Source: Carboxylicivirga caseinilyticus (lineage in GTDB: Bacteria > Bacteroidota > Bacteroidia > Bacteroidales > Marinilabiliaceae). Taken from it: a stretch of DNA of 64,000 bases. Location of the stretch: assembly GCA_025499705.1 (NCBI GenBank), contig JAFMVE010000011.1, positions 60,759 through 124,758 of the forward strand, read 5' to 3'. A program made the translations under genes and the position numbers. The notes below the pieces were generated by a model. That model saw only the letters and a program-made list of their open reading frames with translations, searched no databases and was not told the DNA's origin. Positions 26,201-36,000 of this stretch are shown piece after piece (positions within the stretch are counted from its first letter, which is position 1; each line of letters starts with the position of its first letter).

Positions 26201-27303
26201 TTGCCAACGATTGGTAGATATTCTAATTTTTTAAAGAATGGTTCTCTACTAGAGATTAAATTGAGTCCTCCGGCAAAACCTCCAAGCCATATATTGCCAT
26301 AATGATCCTGATACATTGATTGTACAGATGAACTGGAAAGTCCTTCTGACGTGGCTGAAGCTTTTAATACTTCAAAAAATATAGATTCCGGATTATCAAA
26401 TTGCTTCAGATCAACAATACTAACACCGCCGCCTTCAGTACCAAACCAAAGTGTTGAGTCTTTTGTTTCCATAATACTTTGGACGAAATTATTTGAGAGT
26501 GAGCCTGCTACTCCTTTTTGATGCTGGAAATTCGTCATGGTCTGATTTACCGGGTCAAATAAAGCTAAGCCACCACGAGTACCTACCCAGATATTTCCTT
26601 TTGAATCTTTAAATATTTCAGTAACAGTGTTGTCGGGTAGTGAATTTGGATCGTTTGGATCATGTTTAAAATTAATTGCTGACTCATTTTTTATATTGAT
26701 GATACTCATACCATCTGTAACGTGCCCTACATAAATACACTCATCACTTTCATACAACATGCACCAGTTATAATTTGATGCCAGACCTTTGATATTGGAC
26801 TGATTGTAATGAGTAAATTCACCTGTTTCTTTATTCAAACGATCCAATCCGTATTGATAGGTTGCAAACCATAGGTTTCCTTCATTATCACTGGTTATGT
26901 ACGTTATTCCGTCGGCAATTAAACTGTTTGTTTGTCCACTGTAATCGTGTGTATAATGTTTGAATTGGTGAGTTTTATAATTATATGCATCCAAACCATT
27001 TTTTTCAGTAGCTATCCATATAATGTCATCTATTTTATCAGCATAAACGAAATTCAGAACATTACTTCCGGGTGAGTTATTACCCGATTTTCGAAATACC
27101 TTGAATGAATGTCCATCAAAACGGTTGAGTCCATCTTTGGTGGTAATCCATATCATACCGTCATTATCCTGCGCAATGCTGGTTATATTATTATTTGAAA
27201 GACCATCCTTGAGGCCTAACTTTTTAATTTCATATGCACTGATTGAAGAAGTAAAAAGTGATAGAACAATAAAAAGTAAAAAGATTTTTCCCTGGATTCT
27301 CAT
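23281..27303 (-). CDS. Hybrid two-component system regulator (HTCS) of glycan utilisation
   Basis: This 1340-residue protein combines a periplasmic sensor, kinase, receiver and DNA-binding domain. A signal peptide (1-23) leads to about 14 two-component propeller repeats in two seven-bladed beta-propellers (about 30-700), a Y_Y_Y domain (about 715-780) and one transmembrane helix (about 785-805). A HisKA domain follows with AHELRTPMTLLLGP (His about 844), then HATPase (LDNLLSNAFKY, DTGYGIS, GTGIGLALVK), a receiver with acceptor Asp in IIISDIMMPVMDG (about 1137) and an AraC-type helix-turn-helix (about 1235-1340). Such proteins bind an oligosaccharide in the periplasm and activate neighbouring glycan genes. 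It is divergent from the GH2 gene, and the matching promoter blocks at 27371-27439 and 32894-32962 are its likely targets. Confidence 0.96.
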   Translation of the reverse strand: MRIQGKIFLLFIVLSLFTSSISAYEIKKLGLKDGLSNNNITSIAQDNDGMIWITTKDGLNRFDGHSFKVFRKSGNNSPGSNVLNFVYADKIDDIIWIATEKNGLDAYNYKTHQFKHYTHDYSGQTNSLIADGITYITSDNEGNLWFATYQYGLDRLNKETGEFTHYNQSNIKGLASNYNWCMLYESDECIYVGHVTDGMSIINIKNESAINFKHDPNDPNSLPDNTVTEIFKDSKGNIWVGTRGGLALFDPVNQTMTNFQHQKGVAGSLSNNFVQSIMETKDSTLWFGTEGGGVSIVDLKQFDNPESIFFEVLKASATSEGLSSSSVQSMYQDHYGNIWLGGFAGGLNLISSREPFFKKLEYLPIVGNDNSLNNQLVLGVCEDNDSNTWIANGDGGICIYDGKTKIKEITELNNSHISAQSVFKDSDGNIWIGTTNGLIYKYNKNNNQYKQIICFSQINNIPIYNFYEDSRKNLWISTDGGLLKYNIVSEEYFVYTVQNSSISDNIVRSVVEDKDGNIWVGTAIGGLCVFDPNFQLLYNYGREYDFYNINHLYIDSKNRVWVGSQNDLFCFNDTKTAKRIGKDDGLTETDIRAIVEGNSEGEMWFSTLNGISHYNLKTGQVINFNLGDGISMGDFTNGSILKKKDGTIYFGSQHGATFFNDNIDVFTNNLPKAFVMSFEAPAKANENFSEFTDVPFSEEMTLKYNENSFRINFNVADFSLTDKVDFMFQMVGLDDSWYLIKNENRVTFRNLRPGDYQFNLKARLHNKEWTDEFGAMKITIDPPIWLTWQAKTLYLVIFVLGIWFVLRFYKNKVEVENALVLEKNIRHQEHELNEEKIRFFTNIAHELRTPMTLLLGPLEDLVADKSLNESLTKKINSMHRVANRLLQLINQVLEFRRTENKKRELAVVKGDFASFIYETGLKYKELNHNEKIDFDIQLPEEKTEMLYDPEVVRMVLDNLLSNAFKYTTEGKIELKVRRYNDFDIEYTEFEVSDTGYGISEANLSNIFERYYQAKDTKHAVSGTGIGLALVKNLVELHQAEIKVTSELDKGTTFIVRFLTNNSYPGVKLISTHEEQLEDEEVLGDKNVILVVDDNQEITEYIYDSLSETYHVITANNGLIGYELACEKVPDIIISDIMMPVMDGIEMLKKMKSDIRTSHIPVILLTAKDTLKDKSEGYDAGADSYLTKPFSSNLLKSRLRNIFETRKKLSDSYSNKFEDKQQLFKEATNKLDQEFLEKLNQIIEDNLEDEEMNISQIAQHMNMSHSTLYRKIKALTDLTANEYIRKVRMKVAEQLLLSGKFTISEVMYRIGINSTGYFRQCFKDEYGISPSDYIRSLKNAE

Positions 27304-27370
27304 TTTCCCACAAATTCATATTTGTACTAAAATAATTATAAATTAATTGATAATGACGCCTCATTATCTA

Positions 27371-27439
27371 GTTGATGAATTTCTCATTATTATTTGCCGA
27401 ATAAATGAATAAACCTAGTTTGGTTTCTGATTAGTTTTG
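27371..27439 (+). promoter_or_regulatory. GH2-GH27 promoter with probable HTCS operator
   Basis: TTGCCGAATAAATGAA (27394-27409) lies upstream of TTTCTGATTAGTTTTG (27424-27439), whose last eight bases form a TAnnTTTG -7 box. The 46-base block 27394-27439 matches 32917-32962 at 36 positions with no gaps, and weaker similarity continues upstream to 27371. A direct repeat CTCATTAT occurs at 27360-27367 and 27383-27390. The block is probably recognised by the HTCS regulator. Confidence 0.7.
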
Positions 27440-27499
27440 TCTTGGAGGTTTCTAATCAGTTGTAAATTCAATTTCTCAGCGTATTAAATCTGCTTTTTT

Positions 27500-29899
27500 A
27501 TGAAAAATACTATAATCTTATTCATAATTCTTAGCTTGTTTTTACCTTCATGTGATCAATCCAATGAGATTAAACGAAAGCAGAACTTTGATGAGAACTG
27601 GTCATTTAAATTAACGAATGATAATAATGCAGCGTTTACAGATTTTAATGATACAGATTGGAGAAACCTAAACCTTCCTCATGACTGGAGTATAGAGGGT
27701 AAACCAGAACAAAAAAATCCAATGAGTGGTCCGGGTGGTTATTTCCCTGATGGAACAGGCTGGTGCCGCAAAACTTTTGATGTTCCTGCTCAATGGAAGA
27801 ATAAAAAAATATCGATTTATTTCGAAGGAGTTTATATGAATGCAGAGGTGTTTATTAACGGGCATTCACTGGGAATCCATCCTTACGGATATACTTCTTT
27901 TTATCATGATCTTACACCTTACATCTTACATGGTTCCTCAAATCTTATTGCAGTAAGAGTTGATAACTCACAGCAAATTAATTGTCGTTGGTACAGTGGT
28001 TCAGGTATTTATCGGCATGTTTGGCTAAAAGTAACTGAACCTTTGCATATTGCATATTGGGGAACAACTATTACTACGCCAGAAGTTAATGATTCGATAG
28101 CCATAGTTGAAGTTAAAACATTGGTTAAAAATGAGACAGATGAAACACAAAAATTTGAGCTGGTTACTGAAATAAAAGACAATCGTTTTAAAGGAGTATG
28201 TGGAGGAACTGAATTTGTTGAAATAGAGGCAAATGAAGAGAAAGAAGTAATTCAATCATTAACGGTAAATAATCCTTCATTGTGGTCACCCGAAAGTCCA
28301 ATTTTATATACATCATCAACCCAAATAACAATTAATAGAGACAGTATTGATGAGGTAGAAACACAATTTGGAATCCGAACTATAGAATATAGTGCTGATA
28401 AAGGATTCCTTTTAAATGGAGAATCAGTGGTTTTAAATGGCGGTTGTGTTCATCATGATAATGGTTCGTTGGGGGCAGCAGCCTACGATAGAGCAGAGGA
28501 AAGAAAGGTGGAGTTATTAAAGAAGGCTGGTTTTAATGCGGTTAGAACATCACATAATCCACCTTCGGAGGCATTTTTGGAAGCGTGTGATCGATTGGGA
28601 TTATTAGTAATTGATGAATCGTTTGACGGATGGAGAACACAAAAAACACCTTATGATTATGCGAGTATTTTTGATGAGTGGTGGCAACGTGATATTGAAT
28701 CAATGGTAAAACGCGATCGTAATCATCCATCAATTATAATGTGGAGTGTAGGTAATGAAATCATTGAGAGAACCAGTCTGGAAGCAGTGCAAACGGCAAA
28801 GATGTTGGCTGAAGAAATATATAAACTGGACCCAACCCGCCCAATGACTTCGGCAATGACATCATGGGGTGAAGGATGGGAGATTTTTGATCCATTAATG
28901 GCTGAACATGATGTTTGTGGATATAACTATATGTTGCATGAAGCCGAGAAGGATCATGAAAGAGATCCGGAGCGAATCATATTTCAATCCGAATCATATC
29001 CTAAAGATGCGTTCTGGGTTTGGGACATGTCGCAAAAACATACATATATAATTGGTGATTTTGTTTGGACAGCCATGGATTACCTTGGTGAATCAGGCAT
29101 TGGTCGTTATTATTATCCAGGAGAACCAAAAGGGGAACACTGGGAGTCTGATTTATACCCATGGCATGGGGCCTATTGTGGAGATATCGATTTAACAGGT
29201 TGGAGAAAACCAATTTCTCATTATCGCAATATTCTTTGGAACGAAACAGAAAAGCTTTATCTGGCTGTAAAAGAACCGCATCCTGCCAGTGGAGAAATTA
29301 AAACCACTATGTGGGCAGTTCATCCAACCTGGGAAAGCTGGAACTGGCCTGGTTTTGAAGGAAAAAGTATTGATGTTGAGGTATATTCGAAATACGCAAG
29401 TGTAAGACTTTATCTAAATAATGAGTTAATTGGAGAGAAGTCAACCGGTGTAGAAGAGCAATTTAAAGCAACTTTCTCAGTGCCTTATTTAGCAGGAACT
29501 TTAAAGGCTGTTGGGATAGAGAATGGAATGGAGGTTGAATCTAAAGTATTGAATACTGCCGGAAAAGTTGAATCAATAAATCTGATTGCTGACAGAACAT
29601 CAATTAAATCTGATGGACAGGATTTGTCCTTTATAACTGTTCAGATGGTGGATAATGATGGAGTTTTGAATCCAACTGCTGTAAATCATTTAGATTTTTC
29701 TGTAACCGGACCAGGTGAAATTATTGCTGTTGATAATGGTGATTTAAGAGATACCAATGCATATATCACACCATCCCGCAAAGCATGGAATGGCCGTGCT
29801 ATGGTAGTTGTAAAAAGCAGCAAAAAAGCTGGTAAAATAAAACTTACTGTTAGTTCTGAAGGATTAGCTGATAGTAAAATAGAAATTGAATCGAAATAA
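27500..29899 (+). CDS. Glycoside hydrolase family 2 lipoprotein (beta-galactosidase-like)
   Basis: This 799-residue protein has a lipoprotein signal peptide with lipobox LPSC (Cys18). Domains in order: GH2 jelly-roll sugar-binding (about 30-195, with WRNLNLPHDWSIEG), GH2 Ig-like (about 200-300), a TIM barrel (about 305-600), a DUF4982-like domain (about 625-690) and a C-terminal invasin/Ig-like domain (about 700-799). The proposed acid/base Glu is in WSVGNEI (about 420) and the nucleophile Glu in FQSESYP (about 497). The family mostly removes beta-galactose, but glucuronidases and mannosidases occur, so the substrate is not certain. It starts the rightward operon with GH27, only 20 bases apart. 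Confidence 0.92.
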   Translation: MKNTIILFIILSLFLPSCDQSNEIKRKQNFDENWSFKLTNDNNAAFTDFNDTDWRNLNLPHDWSIEGKPEQKNPMSGPGGYFPDGTGWCRKTFDVPAQWKNKKISIYFEGVYMNAEVFINGHSLGIHPYGYTSFYHDLTPYILHGSSNLIAVRVDNSQQINCRWYSGSGIYRHVWLKVTEPLHIAYWGTTITTPEVNDSIAIVEVKTLVKNETDETQKFELVTEIKDNRFKGVCGGTEFVEIEANEEKEVIQSLTVNNPSLWSPESPILYTSSTQITINRDSIDEVETQFGIRTIEYSADKGFLLNGESVVLNGGCVHHDNGSLGAAAYDRAEERKVELLKKAGFNAVRTSHNPPSEAFLEACDRLGLLVIDESFDGWRTQKTPYDYASIFDEWWQRDIESMVKRDRNHPSIIMWSVGNEIIERTSLEAVQTAKMLAEEIYKLDPTRPMTSAMTSWGEGWEIFDPLMAEHDVCGYNYMLHEAEKDHERDPERIIFQSESYPKDAFWVWDMSQKHTYIIGDFVWTAMDYLGESGIGRYYYPGEPKGEHWESDLYPWHGAYCGDIDLTGWRKPISHYRNILWNETEKLYLAVKEPHPASGEIKTTMWAVHPTWESWNWPGFEGKSIDVEVYSKYASVRLYLNNELIGEKSTGVEEQFKATFSVPYLAGTLKAVGIENGMEVESKVLNTAGKVESINLIADRTSIKSDGQDLSFITVQMVDNDGVLNPTAVNHLDFSVTGPGEIIAVDNGDLRDTNAYITPSRKAWNGRAMVVVKSSKKAGKIKLTVSSEGLADSKIEIESK

Positions 29900-29919
29900 T
29901 AAATAATAAACATATATAG

Positions 29920-32757
29920 ATGAAATTAAGATTGTTATCATTATTCTCAATAATGCTGTTCGTGCAGGGGATAATGGCTCAAACAGGAAATGAACTGAAT
30001 TTTCATAAATGGGCGATTACTCCTCCGATGGGATGGAATAGCTGGGATTGTTTTGGTCCCTCTGTTGTTGAAAGTGAAGTAAAGGCTAATGCCGATTATA
30101 TGGCAGCTAACCTAAAAGAGACAGGTTGGGAGTATATCATCGTTGATATTCGTTGGTATGTTGATAATCAAACAACCGGGCACTATAATGCTTATGGCGA
30201 CTCTGATTTTGTGCTGGATGAATATGGTCGTTATATGCCATCGCCAACCCGATTTCCATCAGCAGCGAATGGTGCAGGATTTAAACCATTAGCGGACTAT
30301 GTGCACAGTTTGGGGCTTAAATTCGGAATTCATATAATGCGCGGAGTTCCTAAAGAAGCTGTATTCAATAGTATGCCAATTAAAGGAAGTACCTATAAAG
30401 CTTCAGATATTTATTCAACTGCTTATGAGTGTACCTGGTTACAGGATAATTATACCGTTGAGTCGACAAGAGCCGGAGCTCAGGATTATTATAATTCAAT
30501 CTTTGATTTATATGCCGAATGGGGTGTTGATTATGTAAAAGTAGATGACCTTTCCCGACCCTATCATACAAACGAGATTCAGATGATCAGAAATGCGATA
30601 GATCAGTCTGGTCGTCCAATGGTATTAAGTATGTCTCCAGGGGCAACACCACTTACTGAACACGATCATGCCAGAACTCATGCTAATCTGTGGCGCACTA
30701 TTGATGATTTCTGGGATAACTGGGCTCAATTAAATTATTCATTTGGAATATGTGCTGACTGGGCACCTTATATCACTCCGGGTGCATATCCTGATGCAGA
30801 CATGCTTCCGTTAGGTAAATTTATTCGTGGCGAAAGAGCAACAAATCGTTATACCTACTTCACCGAAGACGAACAATATACCCTGATGAGTTTGTGGGCC
30901 TTGTTTAAATCACCTTTAATGTTTGGAGGTAATTTGCCTGATAACGATGCTTTCACTTTGGACCTGATAACCAATGAAGAGGTTCTTTATATCAATCAGC
31001 ATTCGGTTGCCAATCAGGAATTATCAAATGAAGGAGATATGATTACCTGGACAGCTGAAGATCCTGCTAATGGAGATAAGTTCGTTGGATTATTCAATAA
31101 CGGTGGAGATGGCTTTGTAAAAACACAGAATCTGTTATACCGAAGTGGCACAGTATCGCGCTTGACAGATGGTTATGGAGTAAATATAGATATTGAAATT
31201 CCTGAAGGTTCTGACCAGTTGTTTTTGATTGTTAATGATGGAGGTGACGGTTACAGCTGTGACCATGCCGACTGGATTGATCCGATTGTTGAATTAGCCG
31301 ATGGCAGTATTGTTCAGTTAACAGATCTGGACTGGGAATATGCCACATCAGGATGGGCTTCTGTACTTAAAAACAAGAGTGTTTCAGGTGGAACTTTAAA
31401 TATTAAAGGAACAACATATGAAACTGGTCTTGGGACACATGCTCAATCAATAATTTTATTTGAAATACCAGAAAACACAGTACGTTTTCAGGCGTTTGCC
31501 GGATTGGATATTGGAGGAACCAGTCAGACAGGAGGAGCAACTGTTGAATTTATGATTGCCAATCAAGATCCAACTCCCCGCAATGTAGAAGTAAATAATG
31601 CCATTGCCAATACCGGACGTATCAGTCGAACTCTTTTCCCTGAGGGAAAAAATATTGAAGCTGATATTACCGATGCCACCAAATTATATTTAGTAGTAAC
31701 CGATGCCGGTGATAATTTTAATTACGACCATGCCGACTGGATTAATCCTGCTATTTATAAAGATAATGGTGATTCAACCTTACTTACCAATATGAGTTGG
31801 GTGAGTGCAACAAGTGGATGGGCTTCTGTTGTGAAAAATAAGAGTCTGGATGGAAATCCACTTAAAGTAAATGGAGTTACCTATGCAAATGGCTTTGGTG
31901 TTAATGCATATTCAATTATCGAATTTGACCTGCCGGAAGGTTATACATCCTTTAAAGCTTTTTGTGGAATAGACGATGAAGTTCTATCTGCACCTAATGG
32001 TGTAACTGTTGAGTTTATGGTCTTTACTCAGGATCCTTCAGTATTGGCTTCTTTATCAATTCCACTTAACCTTACAGAATTAGGCTATTCAGGTCCTTGT
32101 ACAATCAGAGATGTTTGGAGTAAATCTGATTTGGGTACTTTTTCAGGATCTGAATTTGTGCCTGAAATCAATACGCATGGAGTAGGATTGTATCGGGTAT
32201 CTGCCTTGAATAGATCAGCTGATGTTAGTGTTGGATTAATGGCATCGCAGAGTGAATTACAAAAAGGAAGTTCAGTAACATTTTCGGTTTCGGTATCAAA
32301 TACTGGCGAAACAAGTGAAGTGCCAACGGGTTGGGTTCAGATTTATCAGGGTGATTCCATTGCTGCCTGCATTGAATTGACAGAGAACGGAACCATCCAG
32401 TTTTCAACTTCTGATCTGGAACCTGGTGTTTATACTTTTCGTGCCAGTTACAGTGGAGATACTGTTTACGAAACAGCAATTTCCAACCAGATAACGGTAA
32501 CAGTTATTGATAGCTCAACGGCTATTAATGAAAATGAAAGTCCTGACCAGAAATTATGGGTAAGTAGACAAAACGAAAGCAGTTTTCTAAATGGTATCTC
32601 TGTTGGTGATTCGGTTTCTGTTTTTAATATAAAAGGTGAAAAAGTTTGGGAGTATATAGCTGAAACTACCAGCCAGTTATTAAATCTAAAATCTGGGTAT
32701 TATATTATTAGAGTTATATCAGATTTTGGGATTTATGTGATTAAAGCCGTTATATAA
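29920..32757 (+). CDS. GH27 alpha-galactosidase-like enzyme with nested NPCBM-like repeats and T9SS tail
   Basis: This 945-residue secreted protein has a signal peptide (1-20) and a GH27 (beta/alpha)8 barrel (about 28-365) with PPMGWNSWDCFG, the nucleophile region DYVKVDDLS and PDADMLPLG. The family removes alpha-galactose or beta-L-arabinopyranose. The C-terminal beta domain begins at about 372 (FVGLFNN), is interrupted by two repeats of about 150 residues (about 405-550 and 555-707) resembling NPCBM carbohydrate-binding modules (both contain CDHADWIDP or YDHADWINP), and resumes at about 708 (SIPLNLTELG...HGVGLYRV). An Ig-like repeat (about 770-868) and a T9SS type A-like sorting tail (about 880-945) follow. 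The barrel is clearly paralogous to the GH27 at 37428-38798. It follows GH2 by 20 bases and ends at a terminator. Confidence 0.9.
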   Translation: MKLRLLSLFSIMLFVQGIMAQTGNELNFHKWAITPPMGWNSWDCFGPSVVESEVKANADYMAANLKETGWEYIIVDIRWYVDNQTTGHYNAYGDSDFVLDEYGRYMPSPTRFPSAANGAGFKPLADYVHSLGLKFGIHIMRGVPKEAVFNSMPIKGSTYKASDIYSTAYECTWLQDNYTVESTRAGAQDYYNSIFDLYAEWGVDYVKVDDLSRPYHTNEIQMIRNAIDQSGRPMVLSMSPGATPLTEHDHARTHANLWRTIDDFWDNWAQLNYSFGICADWAPYITPGAYPDADMLPLGKFIRGERATNRYTYFTEDEQYTLMSLWALFKSPLMFGGNLPDNDAFTLDLITNEEVLYINQHSVANQELSNEGDMITWTAEDPANGDKFVGLFNNGGDGFVKTQNLLYRSGTVSRLTDGYGVNIDIEIPEGSDQLFLIVNDGGDGYSCDHADWIDPIVELADGSIVQLTDLDWEYATSGWASVLKNKSVSGGTLNIKGTTYETGLGTHAQSIILFEIPENTVRFQAFAGLDIGGTSQTGGATVEFMIANQDPTPRNVEVNNAIANTGRISRTLFPEGKNIEADITDATKLYLVVTDAGDNFNYDHADWINPAIYKDNGDSTLLTNMSWVSATSGWASVVKNKSLDGNPLKVNGVTYANGFGVNAYSIIEFDLPEGYTSFKAFCGIDDEVLSAPNGVTVEFMVFTQDPSVLASLSIPLNLTELGYSGPCTIRDVWSKSDLGTFSGSEFVPEINTHGVGLYRVSALNRSADVSVGLMASQSELQKGSSVTFSVSVSNTGETSEVPTGWVQIYQGDSIAACIELTENGTIQFSTSDLEPGVYTFRASYSGDTVYETAISNQITVTVIDSSTAINENESPDQKLWVSRQNESSFLNGISVGDSVSVFNIKGEKVWEYIAETTSQLLNLKSGYYIIRVISDFGIYVIKAVI

Positions 32758-32777
32758 AATTTTAGATTCGTTTTTTT

Positions 32778-32813
32778 AGAAAGGTTGTGCTAAATATTAT
32801 AGGCAACCTTTCT
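32778..32813 (+). terminator. Terminator after GH2-GH27 operon
   Basis: A 10-bp perfect stem (AGAAAGGTTG / CAACCTTTCT) is followed by a T-rich tail. It separates GH27 from the GH43 gene, which has its own promoter. Confidence 0.75.
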
Positions 32814-32893
32814 TCTCTTAAATTATTCATTATTATGAAGGCTTTTTACTAATTGAGACATTCTCAACCAGTAAAGAAGAATAGAACCGGAAA

Positions 32894-32962
32894 TTTGATA
32901 AGTTTCAAATTACTAATTGCCGAATAATTGAAAAAGCAAACATTAATTTCTGTTTAGTTTTG
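32894..32962 (+). promoter_or_regulatory. GH43 promoter with probable HTCS operator
   Basis: TTGCCGAATAATTGAA (32917-32932) and TTTCTGTTTAGTTTTG (32947-32962) have exactly the same 38-base spacing from operator start to -7 box as the GH2 promoter. TAGTTTTG is the -7 box. The conserved layout in otherwise unrelated DNA points to a common activator. Confidence 0.7.
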
Positions 32963-33077
32963 ATGTGTAATTTTAACAATTGGTAGAATCAAAATATAGT
33001 GTAGGTGATTTCATTTGATGGTTACAAACTTTGTCTAAGAAAGTATTTAAATAGATAACAACTATAATAAAAATAAG

Positions 33078-36000
33078 ATGAACCGTAGAGGGGCAATAAA
33101 AAACAACTCAATTATTCTCACAATCCTTTTATGGAGTGTGGGAGCGTCGATGTTATTTAACTTGCATGGACAAAACCTGAAAGTACATTATGGCTTATCA
33201 GGTGATTCACAGGGTAGCACAAGTGTTATTGATGAATCAGGAAATGGTTATGCAGCTGCATTAACCAATGGAGCTACAATTTCAACTTATGACGGTCAGT
33301 CTGTAATTGATCTTGGAACATCAAATGGATATGTGGATCTGGGCTCATCTTTTGGCACGGCTGTGGCTTCATTAGCTGATTACAGTGTAATGACCAAAGT
33401 GTTTATTCCTACTACATCAAGTATTACCGGTAATGGTAATTTTGTATGGACATTTGCTAATTCTAATGATATAGCCAATGATGCTAAAGGATGTCTTTTT
33501 TTTAGTGCAAAAAATACCCGTTATGCCATTTCTCCAACAAATTGGAGTAGTGAATCGGGCATAAGTAATTCATCAGCTATGACTAAAGGTAGCTGGCAAA
33601 CACTTATTTATGTTCAACGTAATGGCGTTGGTAAAATTTACATCAACGGTCAGATGATCGTCAGTGGCGACATTACCATGACACCATCAGAATTGGGGGC
33701 AACATCATATAATTACCTTGGTCGTTCGTGCTACAGTGGTGATGCATACCTAAGCAATGCTAAAATTGCTGACTTCAGAGTGTATGATGGTCCGTTAAGT
33801 ACCGATCAGGTTGAGGAATTATCAGGAATTTCAAGTGAATATTACCCTACAACTGTGCTTGCTAAATTTGATTTTGCAACAGCTCAGGATGTTGATGGTA
33901 ATTATACAGGTACCCTAAACAACGGAGCAGAAATTATAAGTTATGGAGATGGCTCTGTATTAAGCTTGGGTAGCAATGATGGTTATTTTAATTTGAGTTC
34001 AGGATTTGGTGCACAGGTTGCAACATTGGATAGCTTCAGTATATCAACTAATATATTAATTCCATCAACCACTGATGTATCTGGAAACGGAAACTTCGTT
34101 TGGTGTTTCGCTAACTCAGATAATATGGCTTCTGCAGCTAACGGTAACCTGTTCTTCAGAGCAGCTCAAACACGTTATGCCATTACAGAAACATATTGGA
34201 CTTCGGAGTCGACAGTGTCCGCTGGCGAGCAACTACTCAAAGGAGAATGGATTAATCTTACCTATACTCAACGCAACGGAAATGGAAGAATCTATGTTAA
34301 CGGAGATTTGGTTGCAGAAGGAACCATTACTGTTGATCCAAAAGATTTGGGAGCCACAGCATATAATTTCCTTGGACGTTCATGCTACTCGAGCGATGCA
34401 TATCTGGAAGCTGCTTGTTACGATGACTTTACATTATATCAGGGAGTGTTAAAAGAATCTGATATCTGGACAATATGCGAAAGTCTGACTCCATTGAATG
34501 ATGTTAATGACTTAATTACTTTAAATGCAGCTATTGAAAGTTTAACAATTGCTGATGCAGATCAGGTGAGGTCAAGCCTTCTTCTGCCAACAACAGCAGG
34601 CAATGGCGTTTCTGTAAGCTGGACGTCGGGCAATACAAATGTGATTAGTAATACAGGAGTTGTGAGTCGTCCTGCCGTTGGCTCTGATCCTGTTGTAGTG
34701 GTTATGACTGCTACTCTTACTTTCAACAATGTATCCGGAACAAAAGAAATTGAAGTTACTGTATTACCACAATACAGCGATGAAACCAGTGTAAGTTTAG
34801 ATCTTGAAAATCTAACCATTACAGGAAATATCAACAATATTAAGTCATCTATTGGTTTACCAATAAAGACAGATGAAGGTTCGATGGTTGTCTGGTCATC
34901 AGATTCTCCGGAATATCTTGATAATGTTGGAAAAGTTGTACAACTTTCGCCTACAGGTAATGGAAAGAAGAAAGTGATTCTTACTGCGACTGTTATCAAA
35001 GGAGAAGAATCAGCAACTAAAACATTTGAGGTTTGGGTAGCTGAAAAAGAAGATCGTGCTGCTTATCTGTTCTCTTATTTTACAGGAAATGATAAAGATG
35101 GCGAGCAAATCCGTTTTGCCGTTAGTAATAATGGATTTGATTATACTCCGCTGAATAACGGACAAAGAATAATAAGTTCCGATACAATATCTCTGAAAGG
35201 TGGTGTGAGGGATCCGCATATTTTAAGAGGTGAAGATGGCTATTTCTATATGGTAGTAACCGATATGAAGTCTGCTGAAGGATGGAGCAGTAATCGTGGA
35301 ATGGTTCTTTTAAGATCAAACGACCTGGTTAACTGGACACATTCAACTGTTCACTTCCCAGACAGATGGCCTGATATCTGGGCCAATGTTTTGCGTGTTT
35401 GGGCACCGCAAACAATTTACGATCCTGCAGTTGGTAAATACATGGTTTACTTCTCTCTTTATACAGGAGATGCAACAGCTCCTTATGACCGTGTTTACTA
35501 TTGCTATGCAAATGAAGATTTTACTGATCTGGAAGGTGAACCACAAATCTTGTTCGACCGTGGAACCGCTACCATTGATGGCGACATCGTATTTAACGAT
35601 GCTGACAATCTGTATTATATGTTCTTTAAGAATGAGTCATTGGGTGGAATCAGCCAGGTTACATCACCAACTTTAACACAGGCTGATGGTGAAGCACCAA
35701 GTTCGCAGTGGAGCGATCCAACACCTCCTAAGCAGCAAACTACCCTGGCTGTTGAAGGTTCAGGAGTATTTCAGTTGATTAATTCAGATGACTGGGTTTT
35801 GATGTACGATTGTTATACCAGTGGACATTATCAGTACTGTATATCTCCAGATCTGCAAAATTTCACCTATGTTCAGGATAACTACAGTATCAATGCGCGC
35901 CATGGAACAACGATCTCTCTTTCACAGGAAGAACTCGAACGAATTATTGCAAAATGGCCAAGTACTGCCCTGACGAATGAACCTGAAGGTGCTCGTAATA

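Larger units (their letters stand above)
32758..33077. other. Intergenic region between GH27 and GH43 (320 bp)
   Basis: It holds the GH27 terminator (32778-32813) and the HTCS-type promoter block (32894-32962), followed by an untranslated leader of about 110 bases. No gene is seen in it. Confidence 0.7.

Noticed and set aside
34075..34452. 125-codon plus-strand frame
   Set aside because: It is a different-frame shadow inside the LamG repeat region of the GH43 gene.
34562..34999. 145-codon minus-strand frame
   Set aside because: It is antisense to the Ig-like region of the GH43 gene and has no independent support.
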